Assembly (NCBI RefSeq): GCF_024753545.1
Contig: NZ_JANTOO010000010.1
Span: 62,001 to 126,000, forward strand
Source: Lysinibacillus pinottii
GTDB taxonomy: Bacteria; Bacillota; Bacilli; Bacillales_A; Planococcaceae
Length of the DNA: 64,000 nt
Direction: 5' to 3'
Shown: positions 6,878 to 15,611 of the stretch, one piece after another
Layout: each line of letters starts with the position of its first letter
Numbering within the stretch: position 1 is the stretch's first letter
Position numbers and translations under genes: made by a program
Notes under the pieces: generated by a model
Told to the model about the DNA's origin: nothing
The model's input: the letters and a program-made list of their open reading frames with translations, nothing else
Databases searched by the model: none

Positions 6878-8145
6878 TTTTTCACCTCCTTCCAAAACAA
6901 TAATATTTACTGAAAAACTTCAAATTCATTTACCTATCCAATGAGATTTACGAGAGTTATACGGGTGAAAAAAGTTGATTATTTTCACAGTGAAACATGT
7001 AAGTTTTAAAAAAATACATCTTATCTTATTTTCATTAATAGTATATGAATCGAATATGGAAGATGATTGGTAATGTGTCTATTAAAAAAATTGAATATAG
7101 GATTAGAAAAAAATGGGAAATGGGAGGCAGTCGATGGCCGAACACTGCATAAACACGCGCGAGGCAAGACAAAAATGGCTGGCCGATAGATACAACATTC
7201 TTTTGGAAATTTCCTATCGACTATTATTGAAAGGCAATATGATGAGGGTAAGAATACTACTCGGATGCTTGAGTAAGTCAAGGATTATGATGAAATCAGT
7301 CGTCTAGTGTTAAAAGAGGAGACTAAACTTGTCATTTCTTGCGCTTACCCGGGAAATTATTTTTTTATTTCCTAGCTAGATAGCTTTTCACAAGGGAAAT
7401 ATAATACATCATCATGGGGGAATGAAATCATATCGACAAAGAGGAAATAGTCATGATCGTCTATTTCCTGTCTATTTATCTGTTGTTAACGTGTGATCTG
7501 CTTATAACCGCACTTTCTACAGGAGCAGTGAACTTTACATTTGCTCAATTCACCACGTTCTCATTCTCCCGTAGCATACTATTCTATTTAATGGCCCATT
7601 TCTTTTGAATAATTCGTACTCTTTGATGGCAAAAAATAGATTTTGAATGGGCTTTGATCCCAATCAGCTCTCTTGAGAAAGCAAGCTTGCAGGTGTTCAA
7701 GTTCAAGGGATGTGTTGGCACGCACTTCAAGCTTGTGTAGCTGATATTCTACACGAATCTTTTCATCTCATCATTTCCTCTTGATTAAAAACGCAACAGC
7801 ATCACTTCAAGGGGTTTATGCCTTTTGGTTTTGCAGTTTGTTGTAAATTTGAACTCAGAAGCTTATTCACATAATGTTCTAGAAGGTGACGAAAGGAAAT
7901 TTAGGCGTTCTGAAATGTGGGAAAAGGAAAAACTTATGTTGATAAAGACTTCTAATTTTTTTATTTCTACAATACATAATAATTAGAAAAAAATTCAAAT
8001 TCTAACTAGCTGAGACCATTAATTCAATGAGATAATAATTAATGGGTAGGTTTGGAAATAAAGTGAATAGGTAGTGCCACTTTGATTTTATTTCCATATT
8101 ATTCACTCTTATGTAAGTTACTGTTAGTTAAAGGGGAGATTTTAC
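6878..8145. other. Gene-poor relic region
   Basis: No complete gene with a good ribosome site is seen over 1.27 kb. Coding-like scraps are present: plus strand about 7115-7220 (residues like ARQKWLADRYNILLEISYRL), plus strand 7453-7608 (a hydrophobic 51-residue frame), minus strand 7588-7767, and plus strand about 7840-7985 (EGDERKFRRSEMWEKEKL). A perfect hairpin AGGAAATAG / CTATTTCCT lies at 7442-7469. This looks like several old, degraded genes. Confidence 0.5.
7588..7767 (-). pseudogene. Truncated unknown gene fragment
   Basis: The minus-strand frame of 59 residues reads DEKIRVEYQLHKLEVRANTS and so on to STNYSKEMGH before TAA. It has gene-like composition but is preceded directly by two in-frame stops and has no start codon. 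Probably the C-terminal end of a lost gene; family unknown. Confidence 0.3.
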
Positions 8146-8907
8146 ATGAATGAAAAGGAGAACGTTTTAAAGGAAAAAAATAAGGAGGATATAAAATTTT
8201 CAGTTGTAATACCCGCGCATAACGAAGAACAGTACATTGGAAAATGCATAGAATCCATATTAAAAGCTTCCAAGCCATTTGAACATCAAGTGGAAATCAT
8301 TGTTGTATTAAATAGATGTACAGACAGAACGGAGGATATTGCAAAATCGTACAATTGTATCGTATTAGAGAATAACGACAAGAACCTCTCTAAGATAAGG
8401 AATGCTGGTGTTGAAATAGCAAGAGGTGAAATCATCGTAACGATTGATGCAGATACACGGATGAATGACCATGTGTTGTTAAAGGCAGAGGAGTATTTAA
8501 GCTCTGGAAAATACATTGGCGGTGGAGTTACAGGGAAGTTTGAGAGAATGTCTTTAGGAATTTTTGTTTCAGCTATGTTATTGATTGGTCCATTATTCTT
8601 TAAATATGGAGCCATATCTGTGGGAATCTTTTGGTGTAATAAAAAGGATTTTAAATCGATTAATGGTTTTAATGAAGAAATGCTTATGGCAGAAGATGCA
8701 GATTTTGCTAAACGATTAAAAATGTGGGGAAAAAAGAACGGGAAAAAATATGGGACAATTCAAAATGGAATGATCACATCAAGTAGAAAATTTGATAAAA
8801 ATGGGGATTGGATTTTACTTAAGCGTCCGACAATCATCCTAGCCTACCTAAAAGGAACAGACCGAAAATATGCGGATGAAGCTTATTATGAAAATCAGGA
8901 TAGATGA
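8146..8907 (+). CDS. Family 2 glycosyltransferase
   Basis: The 253-residue protein has a GT-A fold. FSVVIPAHNEEQYIGKCIES lies near residues 18-40 (nucleotide-sugar site), SKIRNAGVEIARGEIIVTIDADTR carries the metal-binding DAD (about residues 103-105), and a C-terminal EDADFAKRL matches the ED acceptor-base motif of GT2 enzymes. A hydrophobic segment around residues 140-165 suggests membrane association. The ATG follows AAAGGGGAG. It stands alone with its own terminator, so the acceptor (wall polymer, lipid or spore component) cannot be deduced. Confidence 0.88.
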   Translation: MNEKENVLKEKNKEDIKFSVVIPAHNEEQYIGKCIESILKASKPFEHQVEIIVVLNRCTDRTEDIAKSYNCIVLENNDKNLSKIRNAGVEIARGEIIVTIDADTRMNDHVLLKAEEYLSSGKYIGGGVTGKFERMSLGIFVSAMLLIGPLFFKYGAISVGIFWCNKKDFKSINGFNEEMLMAEDADFAKRLKMWGKKNGKKYGTIQNGMITSSRKFDKNGDWILLKRPTIILAYLKGTDRKYADEAYYENQDR

Positions 8908-8961
8908 ATGATCTTAAGCTAGAGGTTAAAATGAGAGATAAAAATAAAGAAACATTTGTGA

Positions 8962-8994
8962 CGTTAATCCTCCATCGATTAACGCTTTTTTTTT
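8962..8994 (+). terminator. Terminator of the glycosyltransferase gene
   Basis: CGTTAATC / GATTAACG stem followed by ten T residues. Confidence 0.85.
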
Positions 8995-9098
8995 TGCTGT
9001 GATAGTGATGTTGTAATAGATAACTAATAAAGGTGAATAGTAGGGTGAGGTAGAATTCTAAAGTATATGGAATGCTTGATTGGAAGGAGAGTGTATGA

Positions 9099-9500
9099 AT
9101 GATTATTTCTAACAATAGTACCCCAATTAAAAACAGAGTGGGTGCTGTGTTTGTTCCAGTTCGTAACTTAGAGAAGGCAATAGAATGGTACAGGAAAATA
9201 TTTGGTTTGGAGGGGGGAGAAGAACATTTTGGGCATTTATTCGTGGCACCCATGGAAGGAACGGCTGGGTTGATTTTAGATGCTATGCCAATGTGGAGAA
9301 AAGAGGATGGAGATATTGCCACCTACCAAGTTCCATCCATTCAGTTTGTGACGGACGATATCCAAGCTTCTTATCAATTTATGAAAGACAATCATGTTGA
9401 ACTTTTAACAGAAATACAGGATGATTTTTATTTTGTGTTCAAAGATTTAGAAGGAAATGTATTAATGGTTTGTAAAAGTGTTGAAGCTTCGGAGGGCTAA
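9099..9500 (+). CDS. VOC/glyoxalase-fold protein
   Basis: 133 residues with the two beta-alpha-beta-beta-beta halves of the vicinal oxygen chelate fold: VGAVFVPVRNLEKAIEWYRKIFGLEGG at the N terminus and IQFVTDDIQASYQFMKDNHVEL…FKDLEGNVLMVCK in the second half. Members bind a metal or a small ligand and include glyoxalases, dioxygenases and fosfomycin or bleomycin resistance proteins. The ATG at 9099 follows GGAAGGAGA. A YycE/YwbC-like role is possible; the substrate is not assigned. A methyltransferase gene follows after 93 bases. Confidence 0.85.
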   Translation: MIISNNSTPIKNRVGAVFVPVRNLEKAIEWYRKIFGLEGGEEHFGHLFVAPMEGTAGLILDAMPMWRKEDGDIATYQVPSIQFVTDDIQASYQFMKDNHVELLTEIQDDFYFVFKDLEGNVLMVCKSVEASEG

Positions 9501-9593
9501 TAAAGTGTGAGTGATAATGAATTTTGGTAAGGTATGATCCTTATCTCATTATCAAAACATTAAAGAAAATAGTGTGGGGAGGAAGGGTGTACA

Positions 9594-10349
9594 GTGAAAA
9601 CAACTGAAAATTTTACGGACAAGGCCGAAATATATGCGAAATATCGCCCTAGTTACCCTAATGAATATATTGATTATTTGTTTTCAGCAAACCAACTTAA
9701 AGGAGAACAGACGGTGGCAGATATTGGTTCAGGTACGGGGATATTGAGCCGTCAGTTACTTGAAAAAGGGATGAATGTTATTGGTGTGGAGCCAAATGAC
9801 GACATGAGAAAGATGGCTGAGGAGTCTTTAAGCTTCCATTCTCGTTTTAAATCAATAAAAGGAACTGCTGAACATACCACATTAAAAGGCAATAGTATTG
9901 ATTTAGTAACTGTGGCACAGGCATTTCATTGGTTTGATAAAAAAGCTTTTAAAATGGAATGTCAACGGATATTAAAACAAAATGCAAATGTTGCTCTTGT
10001 GTGGAATAGTAGAGATTTAACTAGTCCAATTATTCAAGAGAATGCAGCAATTTGCCAAAAGACCTGTTCGAATTTCAAAGGATTTAGCGGTGGAATGGAA
10101 GATACTCCAGCAATTTTTAACAGCTTTTTTAAGGATGGAAAGTATGAGCTTATAAAGTATCAAAATGATTTGATTTTTAATTATGAGGATTTCTTGGGAA
10201 GGAATTTATCAGCTTCGTATGCTCCAAAAAAACACGACGACGAATATGAAAATTTCATTTTTCTCCTGTCGGGGTTATTCGAAAAATACAGTAAGAATGG
10301 ACAAATTGTTCTTCAGAATATAACACGAAGCTATCTAGGTAATGTATAA
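9594..10349 (+). CDS. SAM-dependent class I methyltransferase
   Basis: GTG start with GGGGAGGAAGG upstream; 251 residues. Motif I is VADIGSGTGILSRQLL (about residues 40-55). GVEPNDDMRKMAEE gives the acidic SAM-ribose contact, and VTVAQAFHWFDKKAF is the post-II/III region typical of the Methyltransf_11/UbiE-like group. A C-terminal cap (YEDFLGRNLSASYAP) is present. Cytoplasmic; the acceptor is unknown. The spacing after the VOC gene allows cotranscription. Confidence 0.88.
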   Translation: MKTTENFTDKAEIYAKYRPSYPNEYIDYLFSANQLKGEQTVADIGSGTGILSRQLLEKGMNVIGVEPNDDMRKMAEESLSFHSRFKSIKGTAEHTTLKGNSIDLVTVAQAFHWFDKKAFKMECQRILKQNANVALVWNSRDLTSPIIQENAAICQKTCSNFKGFSGGMEDTPAIFNSFFKDGKYELIKYQNDLIFNYEDFLGRNLSASYAPKKHDDEYENFIFLLSGLFEKYSKNGQIVLQNITRSYLGNV

Positions 10350-10385
10350 ATAGCCAATAGAAGGGGGTTCGTTTAAGGAAATACA

Positions 10386-10426
10386 AAAAGCCCCAATATA
10401 CAGCTTTTTAAAAGGATATTGGGGCT
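10386..10426 (-). terminator. Terminator for the small gene at 10441-10593
   Basis: AGCCCCAATAT / ATATTGGGGCT stem; on the minus strand it is followed by TTTTT, 15 bases after the stop at 10441. Confidence 0.8.
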
Positions 10427-10440
10427 ACGTTCCACATTAA

Positions 10441-10593
10441 TTATTTATTCTTTTCATTTATAATTTGACTGAAATCTATTTCCTCTGCGAACTCTTCTCT
10501 GTTTTTACGCTCTCTGTTAGCATTTTGATTTTGATTCTGTTGTTTTTTGTTGTCTTGCGTTTTATTATTTTTATGTTTATTATTACCCATCAT
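10441..10593 (-). CDS. Small hydrophilic protein, possibly spore-associated
   Basis: A 50-residue frame beginning at one of three consecutive ATG codons (10596, 10593, 10590) just after GGTGGAGGTGAG; 10593 gives the best spacing. The product is extremely rich in Asn, Gln and Lys (MGNNKHKNNKTQDNKKQQNQ) and ends REEFAEEIDFSQIINEKNK. It has a perfect ribosome site and its own terminator. Short, charged, N/Q-rich proteins with an EEFAEE-type tail resemble minor small spore proteins of Bacillales, but I cannot name a family with certainty. Confidence 0.65.
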   Translation of the reverse strand: MMGNNKHKNNKTQDNKKQQNQNQNANRERKNREEFAEEIDFSQIINEKNK

Positions 10594-10767
10594 CATCTCA
10601 CCTCCACCATTAGTGTGGGTGAAAGATGTTTTTTTATCCCCTTAAAGTACATGAAGTGATGATAGGTAATATTTAGAGAAACTTTTACTCGTTTGTTTTA
10701 GTAGGTAAGCCAAAATGATAAGGTTGCTAATATGGATAAATTTAATGCATGAAATATTGAAACAAAA

Positions 10768-10810
10768 GACAGAATTTAATCTAAATGTATAGATTAAATC
10801 TGCCTTTTTG
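10768..10810. terminator. Terminator downstream of the M13 peptidase
   Basis: AGATTTAATCT-type stem (AGAATTTAATCT / AGATTAAATCT) with T-rich tails on both strands, 100 bases beyond the peptidase stop. Confidence 0.7.
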
Positions 10811-10905
10811 TTTTAACAGCAACAATCTTAGTAAAGCGCCATACTCTTTCTCTAGACAGTCACTTAACTTTTTTATAGGGATGTAAGAGCTATTGAATTA
10901 GCTGT

Positions 10906-13260
10906 TTACCAGATGGAAACTCGATCTTTCGGAGCTACATACATGCCATCTCCAGGCTTAATTCCATAGGTGTCATAGAATTCCTGGAAGTTTACAATCG
11001 TGCGGTTTACCCGAACTTTATTGGATGAATGTACATCATTTTTGCTCAAAATTGCTGCAAATTCTTTTGTTGTTGTGGATTTCCACATTTTTGCATTACT
11101 TTCGAAATATGCTTTAAAATCTGGATTACTCATTTGAGAGACAACCTGCAGTGAAGCCGCCATTCCACCTAAATCAGCGCCATTCTCGCTTAATGTAAGC
11201 TGACCGTCATTCAAAACACCAGGAATAATCTCAATGGCATTATAAAACTCAATCAGCTTTTGGTTTTTCTCTTCGAATTTCTTAAAGTCTTCTTCTGTCC
11301 ACCAGTTATTTGCATTTCCATTTTCGTCGTATGCAGATCCATTGTTATCAAATGCATGGCTGATTTCATGACCAATAATCATGCCAATGGCACCATAATT
11401 TTCTTCAGGTTTAGCGTTAATATCATAAAAAGGCGCTTGAAGAATACCAGCAGGGAACGTAATTTCGTTATTAAGAGGATTGTAAAAAGCATTAACGGTA
11501 TAGACACTCGTTACCCATGCCGTTCTATCTACTGGTTTTCCTAGCTTAGCTTTTGTGTTATCAATGTATGCTTTGGTTACTGTGAAGGTATTAGAAAATA
11601 GCGAACCACCTTCGTCATATGTCTTGATAGTTACTTTATCTAATGTCGTATCCCACTTATCTGGGTAACCGATTTTAACAATCATTGTATCCAGCTTTTT
11701 AATTGCTTTAGCTTTTGTTGTTTCTGACATCCAATCAAGGGATTTGATTCTTTCCTCATACGTAGCAATTAACTTATCTACCATTTGTTCAACATCTTTT
11801 TTAGCTTTTGGTGAAAAATGTTCTTCGGCGAACAGTTGCTCCAAGTATCCGCTCATTGTGCTAGTTGTCTTAGCTATTGCGATTTCCTTATCTGTTTTTA
11901 CGCCTGAAACTCCATATAACGTTGCAGAAAACTCATTAGCAGCATCTCCGAATTCATCTGACAACAGACCGCCAGTTGCCATAAGGAGCTGCAATTTAGA
12001 GTAAGCTTTCAGCACATTAAGATTCTTTTCATTCAAGAGCTCCGCGCCTTTTTGCGCCAGCTTCACATCAAATACGATGACTTTATCAACACTGTCAACT
12101 TTCATCGAATTTAAAACTTGTTTCATATCTACTGTTTTGAACATGCTGTTAAATTGCTCGATTGTATAAGGGTTATAGTATTTCTTAACGTCGCCTTGTT
12201 CATGAGGGTCAAGTGATACGGAAGCTAAGCTTTTTTCCATTTCATAAATTTTCTCTGCTAGAGCAATTGCCGTAGATTCTTTTTCGCCCGATAGTACTAA
12301 TAGTCTGGTCATATACTGAATATAGGCTTTTTTCGCGTTAGAGTCTTCAGTTACAAAACTGTTCTTATCCAAACCAGTAGCTAACCCAGTGTAATACAAA
12401 GCATTTTCACTGCTATTCTTTGCATCGTTCATAATGGCAAAGCTGAATAGTGAGCTTATACCTAATTCTTTCTCCAAATGAAGATCTGCTTGCACAAGTT
12501 CAGCAAGAGTTTTAGCTTCATCAATTGCTTTTACATATGTTTGAATGGGCTCAATTCCTTGTTTATTTCTATTGTTTGTATCCAATGCTGTCGAATAGAA
12601 ATCGGCAATTTTCTGCTCTTTTGATCCTTTTGCAAATTGTTTGCCAGAGAGCTCATCTATTATCTTTTCGATTTTATCAGTATTCTGTTTTTGAAGCTCA
12701 GAAAATCCGCCGCCCATGATTTCTCCGACTGGAATAGTCGATTTATTTAACCATTCCTTATTGATGGCTTCATAAAAATCATCGTTTAAATGGGAACCTT
12801 TAAGTGTCCATATTCTGGCAATCAGGTTTTGGAATTCATCGATAGTAATTTCTTCATTTGCTCCTAATGTACCGTCAGGGTTGCCTGTCAGTATGCCTGC
12901 TTTAGTCAGTTTATCGATATCTTTCTTAGCCCATGTAGGTACATCAGTATACTCAACTCCAAATGTGCCACTGCGAAGATCATTTCCAACAGGCTTTGGC
13001 AATTCGCCGAATGCTCTGCTCAACATAACTAAAGCTTCAACTTTCTTCGCTGGCTCATTTTCTCGTAAATCTTTGTTTTTAGAGCCTTGTATAATTGCCT
13101 CCTTATTTAGTCCTGGTTGATAGGTATCTGCAGCTATCAACAAGGTTTTAACAATTTCTCCTCTTGTCGCAGGTGGTGACTTTTCATCAGCATACACCGC
13201 TACACTTACGGACAGGACCATTATGACGGTCATGAGTAAGGATAAAAACTTCTTTTTCAT
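10906..13260 (-). CDS. Exported M13-family (PepO/neprilysin-like) zinc metallopeptidase with SLH-like region
   Basis: 784 residues. A signal peptide (KKKFLSLLMTVIMVLSVSVA, cleavage near YADE) is followed by two S-layer-homology-like repeats at about residues 30-155 (TRGEIVKTLLIAADTY…; FGVEYTDVPTWAKKDIDKLTKAGILTGNPDGTLGANEEITIDEFQNLIARIW). The M13 peptidase follows: N-terminal segment from DDFYEAINKEWL, catalytic HEISH at residues 631-635, and ENGAD at about 692-696, providing the third zinc ligand and the Asp that orients His. A late conserved stretch is KVRVNRTIVNFQEFYDTYGI. M13 enzymes cleave small and medium peptides. The SLH region should hold this one on the cell wall, so it is an anchored extracellular oligopeptidase. 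No partner gene adjoins it. Confidence 0.9.
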   Translation of the reverse strand: MKKKFLSLLMTVIMVLSVSVAVYADEKSPPATRGEIVKTLLIAADTYQPGLNKEAIIQGSKNKDLRENEPAKKVEALVMLSRAFGELPKPVGNDLRSGTFGVEYTDVPTWAKKDIDKLTKAGILTGNPDGTLGANEEITIDEFQNLIARIWTLKGSHLNDDFYEAINKEWLNKSTIPVGEIMGGGFSELQKQNTDKIEKIIDELSGKQFAKGSKEQKIADFYSTALDTNNRNKQGIEPIQTYVKAIDEAKTLAELVQADLHLEKELGISSLFSFAIMNDAKNSSENALYYTGLATGLDKNSFVTEDSNAKKAYIQYMTRLLVLSGEKESTAIALAEKIYEMEKSLASVSLDPHEQGDVKKYYNPYTIEQFNSMFKTVDMKQVLNSMKVDSVDKVIVFDVKLAQKGAELLNEKNLNVLKAYSKLQLLMATGGLLSDEFGDAANEFSATLYGVSGVKTDKEIAIAKTTSTMSGYLEQLFAEEHFSPKAKKDVEQMVDKLIATYEERIKSLDWMSETTKAKAIKKLDTMIVKIGYPDKWDTTLDKVTIKTYDEGGSLFSNTFTVTKAYIDNTKAKLGKPVDRTAWVTSVYTVNAFYNPLNNEITFPAGILQAPFYDINAKPEENYGAIGMIIGHEISHAFDNNGSAYDENGNANNWWTEEDFKKFEEKNQKLIEFYNAIEIIPGVLNDGQLTLSENGADLGGMAASLQVVSQMSNPDFKAYFESNAKMWKSTTTKEFAAILSKNDVHSSNKVRVNRTIVNFQEFYDTYGIKPGDGMYVAPKDRVSIW

Positions 13261-13630
13261 GTTCGTGCTCCTTCACAGTAAATTTGTATAAATTAAGGTA
13301 ATTGGGTAGATTTTAGAATTTCTACCATTTGTCCATTGTAGTTGATTTATTTCAGTTTGAAAATATGTTAGGAGCTTTTTCATTTTAAGGGAGCATTATC
13401 TAGCTAATTTTGCGCTAATAGAGCTGAGAAAGGTCACTTCTAACCGACTATAATAGTATTACTTTAGAGTGGATTATAGGATTTAAGTAATACTACACTC
13501 AGGTTTTATTTTTTACGAATAGTAATGAAACTATGCCCAGCTAAGATTTTATGAGCTGCTAAAATATAGCCTAGAATGACAGTGTAATTTCAGAAGAAGC
13601 AATTCTGGGATTTTGTATGAAAAAATCTAT
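13261..13630. other. Intergenic region with no gene seen
   Basis: 370 bases upstream of two divergent units (M13 peptidase and queuosine genes). No open frame with a ribosome site is visible apart from the que promoter at its right edge. Confidence 0.5.
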
Positions 13631-13659
13631 TTGACGTTTCGTACTATTTTTCGTATTAT
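13631..13659 (+). promoter_or_regulatory. SigA-type promoter of the queuosine locus
   Basis: TTGACG, 17 bases, TATTAT. The predicted transcript starts near 13666, just upstream of the first preQ1 riboswitch. Confidence 0.8.
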
Positions 13660-13691
13660 ATGGAGGAAAAGAATGCCCGAACTTGATCGGG

Positions 13692-13729
13692 AGAGGTTCA
13701 TAGCTGATACCCTCTATAAAAAACTATGG
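13692..13729 (+). ncRNA. PreQ1-I riboswitch 1 (upstream of queF)
   Basis: Stem P1 is AGAGG…CCTCT, followed by an A-rich tail (TATAAAAAACTATGG), which matches the preQ1-I class nearly base for base. The loop CATAG pairs with CTATG in the tail to form the pseudoknot helix P2. A small hairpin CCCGA / TCGGG lies just upstream (13677-13692). A terminator follows at 13744-13772. An alternative hairpin ACATG / CATGT (about 13732-13750) overlaps the terminator stem and could act as antiterminator. Ligand preQ1 should favour termination. Confidence 0.93.
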
Positions 13730-13743
13730 AAACATGACAATTT

Positions 13744-13772
13744 GCCATGTCCATATCGGACGTGGCTTTTTT
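13744..13772 (+). terminator. Riboswitch 1 intrinsic terminator
   Basis: GCCATGTCC / GGACGTGGC (nine pairs, one U-G) followed by six T residues. It is the expression platform of the preQ1 riboswitch before queF. Confidence 0.85.
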
Positions 13773-13855
13773 ATGTTTAGACGTATGTTTTAATAGATGA
13801 ATTGGTAAAGCCTCTCTTGAAAGTGTTGGGAAACATTTTACAAGGAGGTTTTTTT

Positions 13856-14356
13856 ATGTCTGGTCGAAGTCATGAAGAAGGACTAAAGGATTTAACATTA
13901 TTAGGTAATCAAGGAACGAACTATTCATTTGAATATGCACCTGAGGTATTGGAGGCAGTAGATAATCTTCATTCCAATCGCGATTATTTCGTTAAGTTTA
14001 ATTGTCCAGAGTTCACTAGTTTATGCCCGCTTACCAATCAACCTGATTTTGCAACGATGTACATCTCGTATATTCCAGACAAAAAAATTGTAGAGAGTAA
14101 ATCACTAAAGTTGTATTTATTCAGTTTTAGAAATCACGGTGATTTCCATGAAGATTGCGTTAACATCATTATGAATGACTTAATTACATTGCTTGACCCT
14201 CGATATATCGAGGTTTGGGGGAAGTTTACGCCACGTGGGGGGATTTCAATCGATCCGTGGTGTAACTATGGGAAGCCAGAGACTAAATATGAAGAAATCG
14301 CAAATTACCGTTTAATGAACCATGACCTTTATCCAGAAAAAATTGATAATCGATAA
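13856..14356 (+). CDS. queF: NADPH-dependent 7-cyano-7-deazaguanine reductase QueF
   Basis: The ATG at 13856 is seven bases after AAGGAGG; 166 residues. QueF reduces the nitrile preQ0 to preQ1 in queuosine biosynthesis, the only known biological nitrile reduction. The short unimodular form is seen here. The nucleophilic Cys is in PEFTSLCPLTNQPDFA (Cys57), with Asp64 as proton donor. ESKSLKLYLFSFRNHGDFHE is the substrate and NADPH region, and FTPRGGISIDPWCNYG is near the end. It is separated from queC by its own second riboswitch, so the reductase can be controlled independently of preQ0 synthesis. Confidence 0.97.
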   Translation: MSGRSHEEGLKDLTLLGNQGTNYSFEYAPEVLEAVDNLHSNRDYFVKFNCPEFTSLCPLTNQPDFATMYISYIPDKKIVESKSLKLYLFSFRNHGDFHEDCVNIIMNDLITLLDPRYIEVWGKFTPRGGISIDPWCNYGKPETKYEEIANYRLMNHDLYPEKIDNR

Positions 14357-14383
14357 CGAGAAATTAGTTAGTCCAATCAAAAA

Positions 14384-14418
14384 AGAGGTTTTTAGCTACC
14401 CTCTTAAAAAAACTAAGG
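14384..14418 (+). ncRNA. PreQ1-I riboswitch 2 (upstream of queC)
   Basis: AGAGG…CCTCT forms P1, and the tail TAAAAAAACTAAGG follows. The loop TTAG pairs with CTAA in the tail. Compared with riboswitch 1 (CATAG/CTATG), both sides of P2 have changed together, which supports the pseudoknot. The tail CTAAG can instead pair with CTTAG at 14436-14440, an antiterminator that preQ1 binding would break. Confidence 0.92.
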
Positions 14419-14422
14419 AGAA

Positions 14423-14453
14423 AGCAGCACCTTTTCTTAGCGTGCTGTTTTTT
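14423..14453 (+). terminator. Riboswitch 2 intrinsic terminator
   Basis: CAGCAC / GTGCTG with an 11-base loop, followed by a T-run. The loop contains the sequence that would pair with the aptamer tail in the on-state. Confidence 0.82.
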
Positions 14454-14475
14454 CCATCAAAGGGAGTTTTTATAG

Positions 14476-15135
14476 ATGAAGCAGGAGAAAGCAATTGTTG
14501 TATTTAGTGGAGGTCAGGATAGTACAACTTGTCTGTTTTGGGCAAAAGAACGTTTTGCAGAGATTGAGGCCGTGACTTTTAATTATGGACAAAGACATCG
14601 CCTTGAAATTGAATGTGCGGAACAGATAGCAGAGGAGCTTGGTATTAAGCATCACATACTTGATATGACCCTCTTAAATCAGCTTGCTCCGAATGCATTG
14701 ACACGACAAGACATTAAAGTGGAAGACGGTCAAAATGGTGAGCTTCCATCGACATTTGTACCTGGACGAAACCTTCTTTTTCTTTCATTCGCTGGTGTTT
14801 TAGCAAGTCAAATAGGAGCCAAGCATATTGTAACTGGTGTATGTGAAACGGATTTCAGTGGATATCCGGATTGCCGAGATGTTTTTATTAAGTCCTTGAA
14901 TGTAACGTTAAATTTATCGATGGATAATTCCTTTGTGATTGATACACCGTTAATGTGGCTCAATAAAGCGCAGACATGGGAGCTTGCCGATCAGTTTGGG
15001 GCTCTAGAATTTGTTCGGGAAAGAACATTGACTTGCTATAACGGAGTAATCGCAGATGGTTGTGGGGAATGCCCCGCATGTAAACTGCGAAAAAAAGGGC
15101 TTGATGAGTATCTAAGCTATAGGAAGGAGTTTTAA
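14476..15135 (+). CDS. queC: 7-cyano-7-deazaguanine synthase QueC
   Basis: 219 residues. QueC converts 7-carboxy-7-deazaguanine to preQ0 using ATP and ammonia. It has the PP-loop FSGGQDSTTCLFWA near the N terminus, VPGRNLLFLSFAG in the middle, DFSGYPDCRD, and the C-terminal zinc site CYNGVIADGCGECPACKLR with four Cys. The ribosome site is AAGGGAG. It is the first gene of a tight queC-queD-queE unit (two-base gap to queD) behind the second preQ1 riboswitch. Confidence 0.97.
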   Translation: MKQEKAIVVFSGGQDSTTCLFWAKERFAEIEAVTFNYGQRHRLEIECAEQIAEELGIKHHILDMTLLNQLAPNALTRQDIKVEDGQNGELPSTFVPGRNLLFLSFAGVLASQIGAKHIVTGVCETDFSGYPDCRDVFIKSLNVTLNLSMDNSFVIDTPLMWLNKAQTWELADQFGALEFVRERTLTCYNGVIADGCGECPACKLRKKGLDEYLSYRKEF

Positions 15136-15137
15136 GC

Positions 15138-15611
15138 ATGTCAGATTTTAAAATCGTCGATAAGCTCCAAAAAATAGGGGTAGATATCCAAAGTAATCAA
15201 TTGAACTATCATGCTAAGCGTGTGCTTGTAAGCAAAGAATTTACCTTCGATGCTGCTCATCATTTACATCATTATGAGGGCAAATGTAAAAACCTACATG
15301 GCCATACTTATCGTGTTGTATTGGGACTTAGTGGATATACAGATGAACGCGGCTTGATGATTGATTTTGGTGATATCAAAAGAATATGGAAACAAAAAAT
15401 TGAGATTCATCTGGATCACCGTTATTTAAACGAAACGCTTCCACCTATGAATACTACAGCAGAAAATATAGTTGTTTGGATTTACGATACCATGGTAGTG
15501 GCCTTGCGTGATGAGCAAAGAAATAATGGTGCGCGTGTAGAATTTATCAGACTATATGAAACTCCAACAAGCTATGCAGAAGCGAGACGGGAGTGGATGG
15601 AAGTTGAGTAA
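15138..15611 (+). CDS. queD: 6-carboxy-5,6,7,8-tetrahydropterin synthase QueD
   Basis: 157 residues. QueD makes carboxytetrahydropterin from dihydroneopterin triphosphate, the first dedicated step to preQ0. The zinc ligands appear as FDAAHHLHHYEGKCKNLHGHTY (His cluster, catalytic Cys, HGH). The LDHRYLN motif and the C-terminal RLYETPTSYAEA with its substrate-binding Glu are also present. About 28 N-terminal residues precede the core, an extension also seen in Bacillus QueD. Its stop overlaps the queE start by eight bases. Confidence 0.96.
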   Translation: MSDFKIVDKLQKIGVDIQSNQLNYHAKRVLVSKEFTFDAAHHLHHYEGKCKNLHGHTYRVVLGLSGYTDERGLMIDFGDIKRIWKQKIEIHLDHRYLNETLPPMNTTAENIVVWIYDTMVVALRDEQRNNGARVEFIRLYETPTSYAEARREWMEVE

